A DNA stretch of 64,000 nt from Glycomyces luteolus (GCF_027622875.1 NZ_JAPZVP010000005.1:62001-126000); one strand, 5' to 3'. Positions 51,560 to 59,674 are shown, counted from the first letter of the stretch. Made by a program: numbers and translations. The notes: generated by a model not told the origin, from the letters alone.

Positions 51560-52052
51560 ATGTAGATTTTAGGTCTCGCGTGCCCGCCGCGCAACCTAAG
51601 CGGGGGAACCAGGCCCCTTCCTGCGCTGTCAATTCCGCGACACGGACGGGGAACTCGCCGGTCGCGGCCTGCTCGAGCGAGACCTCGTCGAGGACCGAGC
51701 GCACCGCCGCGCGGGCGGCGACCCACAGCCGAGGCAGGTTGACCGCGGCCCCTTCATAACTCGTCTCCTCGGGCCGGCGCCCGCGCACCTCGGAGAGCGG
51801 CCCGTCGACGGCGCGGAGCACCTCCCCCACCGATATCCGCTCCGGCCCGCGGGCGAGGCGGTAGCCGCCCTCGACCCCGCGGGCGCTCGCGACCAGGTGC
51901 GCCCGGCGCAGATCACCGAGGATCACTTCGGCGAACTTGCCGGGCAGGCCCTGCGCGGACGCGAGCGCGCCGGCGGAAATGGTGCGCGGATGGTCGGTCG
52001 CCAGGGTGAGGGCGATGCGGACGGCGCACTCGCCGCGTGCGGAGACCTGCAT
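51546..52052 (-). CDS. Rrf2-family transcriptional repressor
   Basis: 168-aa winged-helix regulator of the Rrf2/CymR/IscR family (QVSARGECAVRIALTLATDHPRTISAGALASAQGLPGKFAEVILGDLRRAHLVASARGVEGGYRLAR). Only two Cys are present (C9 and one near 154), so there is no Fe-S cluster motif of IscR/RsrR type; CymR-like sensing of cysteine metabolism is more likely. It is 29 nt upstream of the ligase gene. The same 21-bp dyad lies before its promoter region, before the ligase and before the ssuE-like operon, and is its probable target. Confidence 0.9.
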   Translation of the reverse strand: MQVSARGECAVRIALTLATDHPRTISAGALASAQGLPGKFAEVILGDLRRAHLVASARGVEGGYRLARGPERISVGEVLRAVDGPLSEVRGRRPEETSYEGAAVNLPRLWVAARAAVRSVLDEVSLEQAATGEFPVRVAELTAQEGAWFPRLGCAAGTRDLKSTYPIE

Positions 52053-52098
52053 TGCGCCAGGCTCCCTTCATGGTTCTGGGGCGGAACGGAACGTCGAC

Positions 52099-52128
52099 TT
52101 GAATCCTACTTGATCGATAGGATATGCT
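52099..52128 (+). promoter_or_regulatory. Promoter with Rrf2-type operator 2
   Basis: -35 TTGAAT (52099-52104), 18-bp spacer, -10 TATGCT (52123-52128). The operator ATCCTAC-TTGATCG-ATAGGAT (52103-52123) fills the spacer, so a bound repressor would cover the promoter. The leader ORF starts 6 nt after the -10. Confidence 0.8.
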
Positions 52129-52134
52129 CGCACA

Positions 52135-52257
52135 GTGAACCGCATCAGCGAACACGCGGAGTCGAGGCGGACCAAGCGCCGCCACATCGACTTCTCACGC
52201 TCGGACTCGGCCCTGTGTCGCCCGGGCGGCACCGTCGGCGCCGGTCCAACTCGCTGA
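52135..52257 (+). CDS. Sulfur-linked leader peptide 1 (40 aa)
   Basis: Short ORF from GTG 52135: residues 15-30 read RRHIDFSRSDSALCRP. That core is typical of the putative leader peptides found before sulfur genes in actinobacteria. It starts 6 nt downstream of a -10 box, so it is leaderless, and it ends 79 nt before the winged-helix gene. Its Cys codon (TGT, residue 28) could couple translation to cysteine supply. Confidence 0.75.
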   Translation: MNRISEHAESRRTKRRHIDFSRSDSALCRPGGTVGAGPTR

Positions 52258-52336
52258 GCCGCAAGGCCTCCGAGCTCCCGCCCACGGCGTCGCCCTTCCC
52301 GGTACTCCATTCGAACCCGAACGCGAAGGCGCCGCC

Positions 52337-52906
52337 ATGACTCCCGTCCAGACCCACACCCGACCCCCGGTCCACCGCCGCTCCGGCCTCGCGACGATCA
52401 CCGTCACCATCGAGGTCCCCGCCGACGACCCCCGTCTGGCGCGGCGGATCACCGCCGCCCTCGGCGCGCTCTCCCTGAGCGGCGGCCGCGTCTCGGTCGC
52501 CTCCGAGGGCGTCCCGGCCGCGCCGGAAGGCCCGACCGCGCCGCCGCAGGCCTCCGCGCCCCGGCCCGCGCTGGTCATCGACGTGCCCGGCCGCGAGGTT
52601 CTGGTGCGCGGCGAACCGGTCGCCCTGACCCGCTTGGAGTTCGAGCTCCTCGCCTTCCTGGCTCGGTACCCCGGGACGGTCCACACCCGAGCGGAACTCC
52701 TCGAGTACGTCTGGGAGACACCGGACACGGGCATCCCCGGCCGCACCGTCGACGTCCACGTGCGGCGCCTGCGATCCAAACTCGGCGAATTCGACGGACT
52801 CGTGGGCACCGTTCGCGGTGTCGGCTACCGGTTCGCCCGCAGCCGCGACGTGGAGTACCGGACCAGTCCGGCCACTCCCGCAGTTGACCGGCTTCTCAGC
52901 ATCTAA
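52337..52906 (+). CDS. Receiver-less OmpR-type winged-helix regulator
   Basis: 189-aa DNA-binding protein with a C-terminal trans_reg_C domain (residues ~80-170: VLVRGEPVALTRLEFELLAFLARYPGTVHTRAELLEYVW ... RTVDVHVRRLRSKLGEFDGLVGTVRGVGYRF). There is no receiver domain; residues 1-75 hold a short beta segment and Pro/Ala-rich linker. Genes of this type often stand near sulfur-assimilation genes in actinomycetes (my recollection). It is probably an activator of the ssu-like operon that follows. Start ATG 52337 has GAAGG upstream. Confidence 0.82.
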   Translation: MTPVQTHTRPPVHRRSGLATITVTIEVPADDPRLARRITAALGALSLSGGRVSVASEGVPAAPEGPTAPPQASAPRPALVIDVPGREVLVRGEPVALTRLEFELLAFLARYPGTVHTRAELLEYVWETPDTGIPGRTVDVHVRRLRSKLGEFDGLVGTVRGVGYRFARSRDVEYRTSPATPAVDRLLSI

Positions 52907-52908
52907 GA

Positions 52909-52942
52909 ATTCCTAGTATTTCTATAGGAATACTGGTACTGT
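52909..52942 (+). promoter_or_regulatory. Promoter with Rrf2-type operator 3
   Basis: Dyad TTCCTAG-TATTTCT-ATAGGAA (52910-52930), extended by one matching base on each side, and -10 TACTGT (52937-52942) located 7 nt before leader ORF 2. The operator overlaps the expected -35. Confidence 0.75.
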
Positions 52943-52949
52943 TCTGTCC

Positions 52950-53036
52950 ATGACGACCGCCGACCTCCTCACGCGGCGGCGCGAGATCGACCAGATGCGC
53001 GCCGCCAGCGCCCTGTGTCAGCCGCGAATGCGCTAG
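52950..53036 (+). CDS. Sulfur-linked leader peptide 2 (28 aa)
   Basis: Leaderless ORF from ATG 52950 whose residues 7-25 read LTRRREIDQMRAASALCQP. It shares the core RR(H/E)ID-x2-R-x2-SALC-x-P with leader peptide 1, which supports both as real genes. It precedes the ssuE-like operon by 135 nt. Confidence 0.78.
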   Translation: MTTADLLTRRREIDQMRAASALCQPRMR

Positions 53037-53094
53037 AGCGCAGCCCGCCTGGCGCACCGCTGCGCTCGATCCGTTCTCCCACTGCGATTCCCCG

Positions 53095-53112
53095 CGGGCC
53101 CTTCCGGGCCCG
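53095..53112 (+). terminator. Candidate attenuator hairpin
   Basis: CGGGCCC-TTCC-GGGCCCG, perfect 7-bp arms, followed by TTCCTC, between leader ORF 2 and the ssuE-like gene. It could be an attenuator stem controlled by translation of the leader. Confidence 0.45.
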
Positions 53113-53171
53113 TTCCTCGGCACGCCCCTCCGCCGGCCTGCCATCGCCAGCCTCCCATTAAGGACCCTGAC

Positions 53172-53717
53172 GTGACCGCTGCCATCACACTGACCACTGT
53201 GGTCGGTAATCCGAAGCGACTCTCCCGCACCCTGACCACCGCCGAAGCCCTGGCCTCGGCCATCGGCTCGACGCTCGGCGCCGAACCGCGCGCCGCCTCG
53301 ATCGACCTCGCCGAGCTCTACCTGGACGGCATCGAGCCCCCGCACGGCGGGTTCGAGCACGCCGCCGCGCAGATCCATTCGAGCCGCGTGCTCATCGTGG
53401 GCACGCCCGTCTACAAGGCCAGCTACACCGGCCTGCTCAAGCTCTTCCTCGACCAGCTGCCGCCGCGCGCCCTCGAAGGGACCCTGGCCGTGCCGGTCAC
53501 CATCGCCGCCTCGGCCGAGCACCGGCTGCTCGCCGACCTCCAGCTCCGGCCGGTCCTGGCCGAACTCGGCGCGAGCCTCTCGGTGCCGTCGCTGGCACTG
53601 CGAGAGAGCGAACTGCGGGACCTGGACGAGCACCTCCGGATCTGGACCGAGGCGAACGCCCCGGTACTGGAGGCCTCGCTCGCATCGGGCCGCAGGCCGG
53701 TCGGAGCGGCGGCATGA
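53172..53717 (+). CDS. NADPH-dependent FMN reductase (SsuE-like)
   Basis: 181-aa flavodoxin-like flavin reductase (TTVVGNPKRLSRTLTTAEALASAIG; HSSRVLIVGTPVYKASYTGLLKLFLDQLP). It supplies FMNH2 to a two-component monooxygenase. AAGGA precedes GTG 53172. First full-length gene of the operon ssuE-like, flavin reductase, SBP, permease, ATPase, monooxygenase, with overlapping ends throughout. Confidence 0.9.
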   Translation: MTAAITLTTVVGNPKRLSRTLTTAEALASAIGSTLGAEPRAASIDLAELYLDGIEPPHGGFEHAAAQIHSSRVLIVGTPVYKASYTGLLKLFLDQLPPRALEGTLAVPVTIAASAEHRLLADLQLRPVLAELGASLSVPSLALRESELRDLDEHLRIWTEANAPVLEASLASGRRPVGAAA

Positions 53718-54223
53718 GCGCGCGCCTCGAAGCCCAGGCCGGGGTCGCCCCCGAATCCTTCCGGTCGCTGTTCCGGGCCCACCCCGCCGGAGTGACCGTG
53801 GTGTGCGCCGACGCCGGGTCCGGACCGGCCGGGTTCACCGCCACCTCGCTCACCTCGGTGTCGATCGATCCGCCGCTCGTGTCGTTCGCGATCGCGACCG
53901 GATCGTCGGCGTGGCCCGCGGTGCGGGAGGCCGAGAGCCTCACCGTCAACTTCCTGTCCGCCGGGCAGCACGAGATCGCGACCCGCTTCGCCACCAGCGG
54001 GATCGACCGCTTCGGCGGCCCCACCCTGTGGTCGCGACTGGAGACCGGCGAACCGGTACTCGACAACGCCCCGTCGTTCCTGCGGGCGGTCGTGACCGAT
54101 CGCATCGAGGCCGGGGACCATCACGTGGTCCTCGCCCTGGTGGTGGACGCCGAGACCGGCGGCGACCACGAACCGCTGGTCTACCACGCGGGCGGCTACT
54201 GCGCCGCGGCTCCGCTCGAATGA
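53714..54223 (+). CDS. Flavin reductase domain protein (HpaC type)
   Basis: 169-aa FMN-binding split-barrel flavin reductase (AHPAGVTVVCADAG; GFTATSLTSVSIDPPLVSFAI; FLSAGQHEIATRFATSGIDRF). It is a second FMNH2 or FADH2 supplier beside the SsuE-like protein, with a different fold. Overlaps the previous gene by 4 nt. Confidence 0.88.
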   Translation: MSARLEAQAGVAPESFRSLFRAHPAGVTVVCADAGSGPAGFTATSLTSVSIDPPLVSFAIATGSSAWPAVREAESLTVNFLSAGQHEIATRFATSGIDRFGGPTLWSRLETGEPVLDNAPSFLRAVVTDRIEAGDHHVVLALVVDAETGGDHEPLVYHAGGYCAAAPLE

Positions 54224-54318
54224 CCGCCACCCCGGCGGCCGCGTCCGAACGGGCCCGTCCCGTTCGGGCCGGCACCGCCCGACCCCTTGCCCGCGCTGCT
54301 CTTGAAAGGCCAATCCCC

Positions 54319-55380
54319 ATGTCGCACAGAACAACTCGACGTACACTGCTCGCCGGCGCGCCCGCCGTCGCCGCGCTGGCCCTCGCCGCTTGCTCCGAAG
54401 AGGACGGCGGGCCCGCGCTCGCCGCCGACGCCGACCTGCCGACCGCGGTGCCCGAGGGCACGAAGCTCGTCATCGGCGACCCGTCCCAGCAGGTCGCGTT
54501 CGAGCTCTCCGGGCTGGCGTCGCTGCTGACCTTCGATGTGGAGTGGGCGAACATCTCCGGCGGACCCAAGTCCGCCGAAGCCTTCCGCGCCAAGTCGCTC
54601 GACCTCTCCTCCGTCGCCGACATCCCGCCGATCCACACCAACTGGACGGGCCTGCCCACTCGGATCGTGGCCGCGGGCGGGCGGATCGACCCGCTCGCGC
54701 ACCCGATCTACGACCTCGGCGTCGCCCCGGGCGTGGACGTGAAGGCCTTGGAGGACCTGGCGGGCAAGCGGATCGCCTACTCCCCCGGGCAGGCGCAGGG
54801 CGCGCTCATCCTGCGGGTGCTCGACGCCTCCGGGCTGAGCCAGGACGACGTGGAGCTGGTGGAGCTCCCGAGCACCGCCGACACCTACTCGAACGCCCTC
54901 GCCGGGGGCGAGGTCGACGTCGCCCCGATCGGCGGCACCCAGGTGAAGTCCTATGTGAACAAGTACGGGGCGGACGGAGCGACGACGATCCCGCACGGCC
55001 TGCGGGACGACCCGTGGGTGCTCTACGCGCCCGTGGACGTCCTCGAGGACGCCGACAAGGCCGGCGCCATCGCCGAGTACGTGCGCCTGTGGGGCGCGGC
55101 CAAACTGTGGACCCGCGCGAACCGGGACGAGTGGATCAACGCCTGGTACGTCGAGCACGAGGGCCTCTCGGTCGAGGACGGCAACTACCTGCACGACCGC
55201 GAAGGCGAACCGGACTTCCCCGAGACCTGGGACGAGACCATCGAACGCCACCAGCAGACGATCGAGATCCTCGCCGAGGGCACCGGCAACGACGTGCTCG
55301 ACGCCGAGGACCTGTACGACCGCCGCTTCGAGGCCCTCGTCGCCGAGGGCATCGCCGAGTACGGCGACGGAGGTGCGTGA
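54319..55380 (+). CDS. SsuA-like substrate-binding lipoprotein 1
   Basis: 353-aa binding protein of the nitrate/sulfonate/taurine (NrtA/SsuA) type. Twin-Arg leader and lipobox LAAC with lipidated C25. Core motifs: DLSSVADIPPIHTNW, LAGKRIAYSPGQAQG, GGEVDVAPIGGTQVKSYV. ATG 54319 with GAAAGG upstream. It would deliver sulfonates or related organosulfur compounds to the permease encoded next. Confidence 0.9.
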   Translation: MSHRTTRRTLLAGAPAVAALALAACSEEDGGPALAADADLPTAVPEGTKLVIGDPSQQVAFELSGLASLLTFDVEWANISGGPKSAEAFRAKSLDLSSVADIPPIHTNWTGLPTRIVAAGGRIDPLAHPIYDLGVAPGVDVKALEDLAGKRIAYSPGQAQGALILRVLDASGLSQDDVELVELPSTADTYSNALAGGEVDVAPIGGTQVKSYVNKYGADGATTIPHGLRDDPWVLYAPVDVLEDADKAGAIAEYVRLWGAAKLWTRANRDEWINAWYVEHEGLSVEDGNYLHDREGEPDFPETWDETIERHQQTIEILAEGTGNDVLDAEDLYDRRFEALVAEGIAEYGDGGA

Positions 55381-56267
55381 TGGCCACTGCCGTCAAAGGC
55401 GTCGAGAAGGCCGTTGAGCGGCGGCACCACGAGATTCCGCCCGTGGACGACGAGGAGCAGGCGGCCGGACGGGCCTCGCGGCCGCGCGGCAAGCGCCGCC
55501 TCGGGCCGGGCAAGGCCATCCCGTTCGGGTACCTCATCGGCCCGCTCCTGCTGCTGGGCGTGTGGTTCTGGGGTTCCGCGGCGGGCTGGATCGACCCGCG
55601 GGTGCTCACCGCCCCGTGGACCGTGGCGACCACCGCGTGGGACCTGTGGGAGTCCGGACGGCTCGGCCCCGACCTGCTGGTCTCGGCCCGCCGCTTCGCG
55701 TTCGGCCTCGCGTTCGGCGTCGGCGCCGGCCTCGTACTGGCCCTCGTGTCCGGGCTCAGCCGCTGGGGCGAGGCCATCGTGGACGGACCGGTGCAGATCA
55801 AGCGGTCCATCCCGAACCTCGCGCTCCTGCCGCTGCTGCTCCTGTGGTTCGGCATCGACGAGCGGATGAAGATCATCACGATCGCGCTCGGCGTGCTCAT
55901 CCCGATCTACCTCCACACCCACAACGGCCTGCGCTCCATCGACGGCCGCTACGCCGAACTCGCCGAGACGCTGCGGCTGGGGCCCGCGGCCTTCATCGGC
56001 CGGGTGGTCCTGCCCGGCGCGCTCCCCGGGTTCTTCCTGGGGCTGCGCTTCGCCGTCACGGCCTCCTGGCTGTCGCTCGTCGTGGTCGAGCAGGTCAACG
56101 CCACCAGCGGCATCGGCTACATGATGCTGCTGGCCGGCACGTACGGGCAGACCGACGTCATCATCGTCGGCCTCGTCCTCTACGGGCTGCTCGGCCTCGG
56201 CTCCGACGCCATCGTCCGCATCGCCCAGAGGAGGGTCCTGTCATGGCGACGCACACTCGAGGACTGA
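55380..56267 (+). CDS. SsuC-like ABC permease 1
   Basis: 295-aa inner-membrane permease with a long charged N-terminus (to residue ~45), six hydrophobic segments and an EAA-type loop ([33 protein letters not shown]). It starts on the last base of the SBP stop codon (ATG overlaps TGA) and overlaps the ATPase gene by 25 nt. Confidence 0.92.
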   Translation: MATAVKGVEKAVERRHHEIPPVDDEEQAAGRASRPRGKRRLGPGKAIPFGYLIGPLLLLGVWFWGSAAGWIDPRVLTAPWTVATTAWDLWESGRLGPDLLVSARRFAFGLAFGVGAGLVLALVSGLSRWGEAIVDGPVQIKRSIPNLALLPLLLLWFGIDERMKIITIALGVLIPIYLHTHNGLRSIDGRYAELAETLRLGPAAFIGRVVLPGALPGFFLGLRFAVTASWLSLVVVEQVNATSGIGYMMLLAGTYGQTDVIIVGLVLYGLLGLGSDAIVRIAQRRVLSWRRTLED

Positions 56268-57001
56268 CCGCGGCCACCGCGGTTCGCATCCGCGACCTGC
56301 ACCGCTCCTTCACCGACGACCGGCCGGTCCTCTCAGGACTCGACCTCGTCATCGAACCCGGCGAGTTCGTCGCACTCCTGGGCCGCAGCGGTTCGGGCAA
56401 GTCGACCCTCCTGCGGGCCCTCGCGGGCCTGGACCAGGACGCGCAGGGCACGGGCGACATCGAAGTGCCCGAACAGGTCTCGGTGGTCTTCCAGGACTCG
56501 CGGCTGCTGCCGTGGCAGCGGGTCCTGCGCAACGTCGTCATCGGGCTCGACGGCCCGAACGCCAAGGAGCGGGGCCGCGAGGCCCTCGCCGAGGTGGGCC
56601 TGGCCGGACGCGAGCGGGCCTGGCCCCGCGAGCTCTCCGGCGGCGAGCAGCAGCGCGTGGCGCTCGCCCGCTCGCTGGTGCGCGAACCGCAGCTGCTCCT
56701 GGCCGACGAGCCCTTCGGGGCCCTGGACGCCTTGACCCGCATCAAGATGCACGGGCTCCTGCGGGCCCTCTACGAACGCCACAAGCCCGCCGTCCTGCTC
56801 GTCACCCACGACGTCGACGAGGCGATCGTCCTCGCCGACCGCGTCCTGGTCCTGGACTCCGGGCACGTGCGCACCGAGCGGCGCGTCGACCTCGACGGCC
56901 GTCGCGACCCGTCGGACCCCCACTTCGCGGCCATCCGCACCGAACTGCTCGCCGCGCTCGGCCTGGCCGGCGGCGCCGAGATCAAACAGGAGGAATCATG
57001 A
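56243..57001 (+). CDS. SsuB-like ABC ATPase 1
   Basis: 252-aa ATPase: Walker [20 protein letters not shown]-loop [12 protein letters not shown], signature [15 protein letters not shown], Walker [18 protein letters not shown]-loop [15 protein letters not shown], typical of nitrate/sulfonate importers. GAGGAGG precedes ATG 56243. Confidence 0.94.
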   Translation: MATHTRGLTAATAVRIRDLHRSFTDDRPVLSGLDLVIEPGEFVALLGRSGSGKSTLLRALAGLDQDAQGTGDIEVPEQVSVVFQDSRLLPWQRVLRNVVIGLDGPNAKERGREALAEVGLAGRERAWPRELSGGEQQRVALARSLVREPQLLLADEPFGALDALTRIKMHGLLRALYERHKPAVLLVTHDVDEAIVLADRVLVLDSGHVRTERRVDLDGRRDPSDPHFAAIRTELLAALGLAGGAEIKQEES

Positions 57002-58371
57002 GCGGTCACCCGAGGCAGTTGCACCTCAACGCTTTTCTGATGAACACCGGCCACCACGAGGCCTCGTGGCGGCTCCCCGAATCAGACCCGTACGCCTCCA
57101 CGAACATCGCGCACTACGCGAAACTCGCGCGGATCGCCGAGCGCGGCAAGCTCGACTCGGTGTTCTTCGCCGACTCGCCGTCGCTGTGGGGCACCATCGG
57201 CCGGCGGCCGTCCGCGTCCCTGGAGCCCACGGTGGTCCTCGCCGCACTGGCCGCCGTCACCGAGCACATCGGACTCATCGCCACCGCTTCGACGACGTAC
57301 AACGAGCCGTACAACCTGGCCCGGCGCTTCGCTTCGATCGACCACCTCTCCGGCGGCCGCGCCGGGTGGAACATCGTGACCACCGCGACCCTCGACGCCG
57401 CGCGCAACTTCAACCTCGACGAGCTCCCCGACCACGCCTCGCGCTACGCCAGGGCCGAGGAGTTCCTCCAGGTGGCCAAGAAGCTCTGGGACTCCTGGGA
57501 CGACGCGGCGATCCTGGGCGACAAGGAGCAGGGCTTGTGGGGCGACGAGCGCCTGGTCTACCCCGCCGACCACGCGGGCGAGCACTTCCAGGTGGCAGGG
57601 GCGCTCAACGTGCCGCGCTCGCCGCAGGGGCATCCGCTGCTCGTGCAGGCCGGATCCTCTGAGGACGGCAAGGCGTTCGCGGCGCTCCACGCGGAGGCGA
57701 TCTTCACCGCGCAGCAGACCCTCCGAGAGGCCCAGGCGTTCTACGCCGACATCAAGCGGCGGGCCGCGGCGGCCGGGAGGGATCCCGACGGGGTGCTCGT
57801 CCTGCCGGGCATCGTCCCGGTCATCGGCGACACCGAAGCCGAGGCCCGTGAACTCGAGGCCGAGCTCGACCGGCTCATCGTCCCCGAGTACGCCCTGGGC
57901 AACCTCGCCCGGCTCCTCAAACTCGATCCGTCCGAACTGGACCTCGAACGGGAGCTGCCCGAAACGCTGCCGAGCGAGGACGAGATCGAGGGTGCCAAGA
58001 GCCGCTTCACGCTCATCGTGGAACTGGCCCGGCGCGAGCGCCTCACGGTGCGCCAGTTGATCGGCCGCCTCGGCGGCGGCCGCGGGCACCGCACCTTCAG
58101 CGGTACGCCCGAGCAGGTCGCGGAGGCGATCTTCGAGTGGTTCGACGACGGCGCGGCCGACGGGTTCAACATCATGCCCGCGGTCCTGCCCTCGGGCCTG
58201 GAGGCGTTCGTGGACCGGGTGGTCCCGATCCTCCAGGAGCGCGGGCGCTTCCGCACGGAGTACACCGGCTCGACGCTCCGCGAGCACTACGGACTCGCCC
58301 GCCCGGAGAACCCGCGGCGGCGCGAGGCGCTCGAATCCGCGGTCAAGGGCGTCCTCGCCCACGCCCGCTAG
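56998..58371 (+). CDS. FMNH2-dependent monooxygenase, NtaA/SnaA/DszA family
   Basis: 457-aa bacterial-luciferase-like oxygenase (LHLNAFLMNTGHHEASWRLPES; LDSVFFADSPSLWG; HLSGGRAGWNIVTTATLDAARNF; HPLLVQAGSSEDGKAFAALHAEAIFT). Its length is of the NtaA/DszA/DmoA class rather than the ~380-aa SsuD class, so the substrate may be a sulfide, sulfone or amino-carboxylate rather than simple alkanesulfonates. Located with flavin reductases and an SsuABC-like importer, a desulfurising role is most likely. Overlaps the ATPase gene by 4 nt. Confidence 0.92.
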   Translation: MSGHPRQLHLNAFLMNTGHHEASWRLPESDPYASTNIAHYAKLARIAERGKLDSVFFADSPSLWGTIGRRPSASLEPTVVLAALAAVTEHIGLIATASTTYNEPYNLARRFASIDHLSGGRAGWNIVTTATLDAARNFNLDELPDHASRYARAEEFLQVAKKLWDSWDDAAILGDKEQGLWGDERLVYPADHAGEHFQVAGALNVPRSPQGHPLLVQAGSSEDGKAFAALHAEAIFTAQQTLREAQAFYADIKRRAAAAGRDPDGVLVLPGIVPVIGDTEAEARELEAELDRLIVPEYALGNLARLLKLDPSELDLERELPETLPSEDEIEGAKSRFTLIVELARRERLTVRQLIGRLGGGRGHRTFSGTPEQVAEAIFEWFDDGAADGFNIMPAVLPSGLEAFVDRVVPILQERGRFRTEYTGSTLREHYGLARPENPRRREALESAVKGVLAHAR

Positions 58372-58375
58372 CGGC

Positions 58376-58403
58376 AGGGGCGCATCGGGTCCGATGCGCC
58401 CCT
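58376..58403 (+). terminator. Strong terminator after monooxygenase gene
   Basis: AGGGGCGCATCGG-GT-CCGATGCGCCCCT, perfect 13-bp arms followed by TTCG, 4 nt after the stop. Confidence 0.8.
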
Positions 58404-58520
58404 TTCGCGTCCCAATGCGTGGAACGCACGCATGTCGGCGAGCGTTGTGCGAGCTCCCGCCCCGAACAGCGGCCCAATTACTGGGACGGGGGTTGCTCGC
58501 ACGCGATCCGCGAACCTAGA

Positions 58521-58561
58521 ATTCCTACTAGTTTGATCTAGTTAATCGAACTAGTAGGAAT
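58521..58561. promoter_or_regulatory. 41-bp palindrome upstream of second ssuA-like gene
   Basis: ATTCCTACTAGTT (58521-58533) and AACTAGTAGGAAT (58549-58561), perfect 13-bp arms, with inner GAT/ATC also paired. The arm ends ATTCCTA/TAGGAAT equal those of Rrf2-type operator 3, but the spacing between them is 18 bp longer. It may be a composite operator or act as RNA structure. AGGA at its right end is a ribosome binding site for a 9-codon ORF. Confidence 0.75.
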
Positions 58562-58562
58562 C

Positions 58563-58592
58563 ATGCCCTCTCAATCAGAAAGCCTCCCATGA
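58563..58592 (+). CDS. Nine-codon upstream ORF coupled to ssuA-like gene 2
   Basis: ATG 58563 with AGGA 4 nt upstream encodes MPSQSESLP and ends with TGA at 58590-58592, which overlaps the ATG of the next gene (ATGA). That gene has no good ribosome binding site of its own, so translational coupling is plausible. Confidence 0.45.
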   Translation: MPSQSESLP

Positions 58593-59674
58593 GCATCAGA
58601 CGACGAAGTGTCATCGCAGCCGCAGGCGCGGCCCTCACCGCGGCCCCGGTGCTGGCCGCCTGCGGGAACGACGGCGGCAGCGGCTCCGAGGCCGCCGCCG
58701 AAGCCGACGGCGCGACCGCCAGCGGCACGATCCGCCTGGGCTACTTCGGGAACGTCACCCACGCCCCCGCCCTCGTCGGCCTCGAAGCCGGCGTCTTCAA
58801 CGACACGCTGCCCAGCGCCGTCACCATCGAAGCGACCGTCTTCAACGCAGGTCCCTCCGCGATCGAAGCCCTTTTCAACGGCGCCATCGACATCACCTAC
58901 ATCGGCCCGAACCCGGCCATCAACGGCTGGGCCCAGTCCGGCGGCGAAGCCCTGCACATCATCGCGGGCTCCACCTCCGGCGGCGCCGGGCTCGTGGTGC
59001 ACGAGTCGATCACCACCGCCGAAGACCTGCGCGGCAAGGCCCTCGCGACCCCGCAACTGGGCAACACCCAGGACGTGGCGGCCCGCTACTGGCTCAAGGA
59101 GCAGGGGTTCGAGACCGACGAGAGCGGCGGCGGCGACGTCGCCGTCACCCCGATCGAGAACTCCGAGGTCGCCGCCGCCTTCGACGAAGGCGTGGTGCAG
59201 GCGGCCTGGGCCGTCGAGCCGCGCTACTCGGATCTGGTCCTCAAGCACGGCGCCGTCGAGTTCCTCAACGAGCGCGAGCTGTGGGAGGGCGGCGAATTTG
59301 TCACCACCCACGTCATCGTCTCGAAGACCTTCCTCGATGAGCAACCGGCCCTGGTGAAGGCGTTCCTGGAGGGCCACTTGGCCGCCCTCGACTACATCGC
59401 CGCGAATCCCGAGGAGGCCCGGACGGCCTCCAACGACCGCATCGAGGCGCTGACGGACAAGCGCCTCGACGACGCCGTGATCGCCGCGGCCTTCGAGAAC
59501 CTGAGCTTCACCGCCGACCCCGTCGCCGCCTCTCTGCAGGGCAGCAAGGACCACGCCGTCGAGGTCGGGCTGCTGGAAGAGGTGGACCTCAAAGGCATCT
59601 ACGCACTCGACGCCCTCAACCAGGTGCTCTCCGACCGCGGCGACGCCGAGGTCTCGGCAGGTGACCTGGGATGA
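58589..59674 (+). CDS. SsuA-like substrate-binding lipoprotein 2
   Basis: 361-aa NrtA/SsuA-type binding protein with RRR leader and lipobox LAAC (lipidated C25). Core: IRLGYFGNVTHAPALVGLEAGVF, NGAIDITYIGPNPAINGW, LRGKALATPQLGNTQDVAARYWLKEQG, which is closer to aliphatic-sulfonate/taurine binders than SBP 1. First gene of a second importer operon SBP-ATPase-permease, distinct in order from the first. Confidence 0.92.
   Translation: MSIRRRSVIAAAGAALTAAPVLAACGNDGGSGSEAAAEADGATASGTIRLGYFGNVTHAPALVGLEAGVFNDTLPSAVTIEATVFNAGPSAIEALFNGAIDITYIGPNPAINGWAQSGGEALHIIAGSTSGGAGLVVHESITTAEDLRGKALATPQLGNTQDVAARYWLKEQGFETDESGGGDVAVTPIENSEVAAAFDEGVVQAAWAVEPRYSDLVLKHGAVEFLNERELWEGGEFVTTHVIVSKTFLDEQPALVKAFLEGHLAALDYIAANPEEARTASNDRIEALTDKRLDDAVIAAAFENLSFTADPVAASLQGSKDHAVEVGLLEEVDLKGIYALDALNQVLSDRGDAEVSAGDLG

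Noticed and set aside
58404-58520. A third leader peptide before the second ssuA-like gene
   Set aside because: Short frames at 58395-58517 and 58432-58535 lack the RRxID...SALC core and lie upstream of the palindromic control region.
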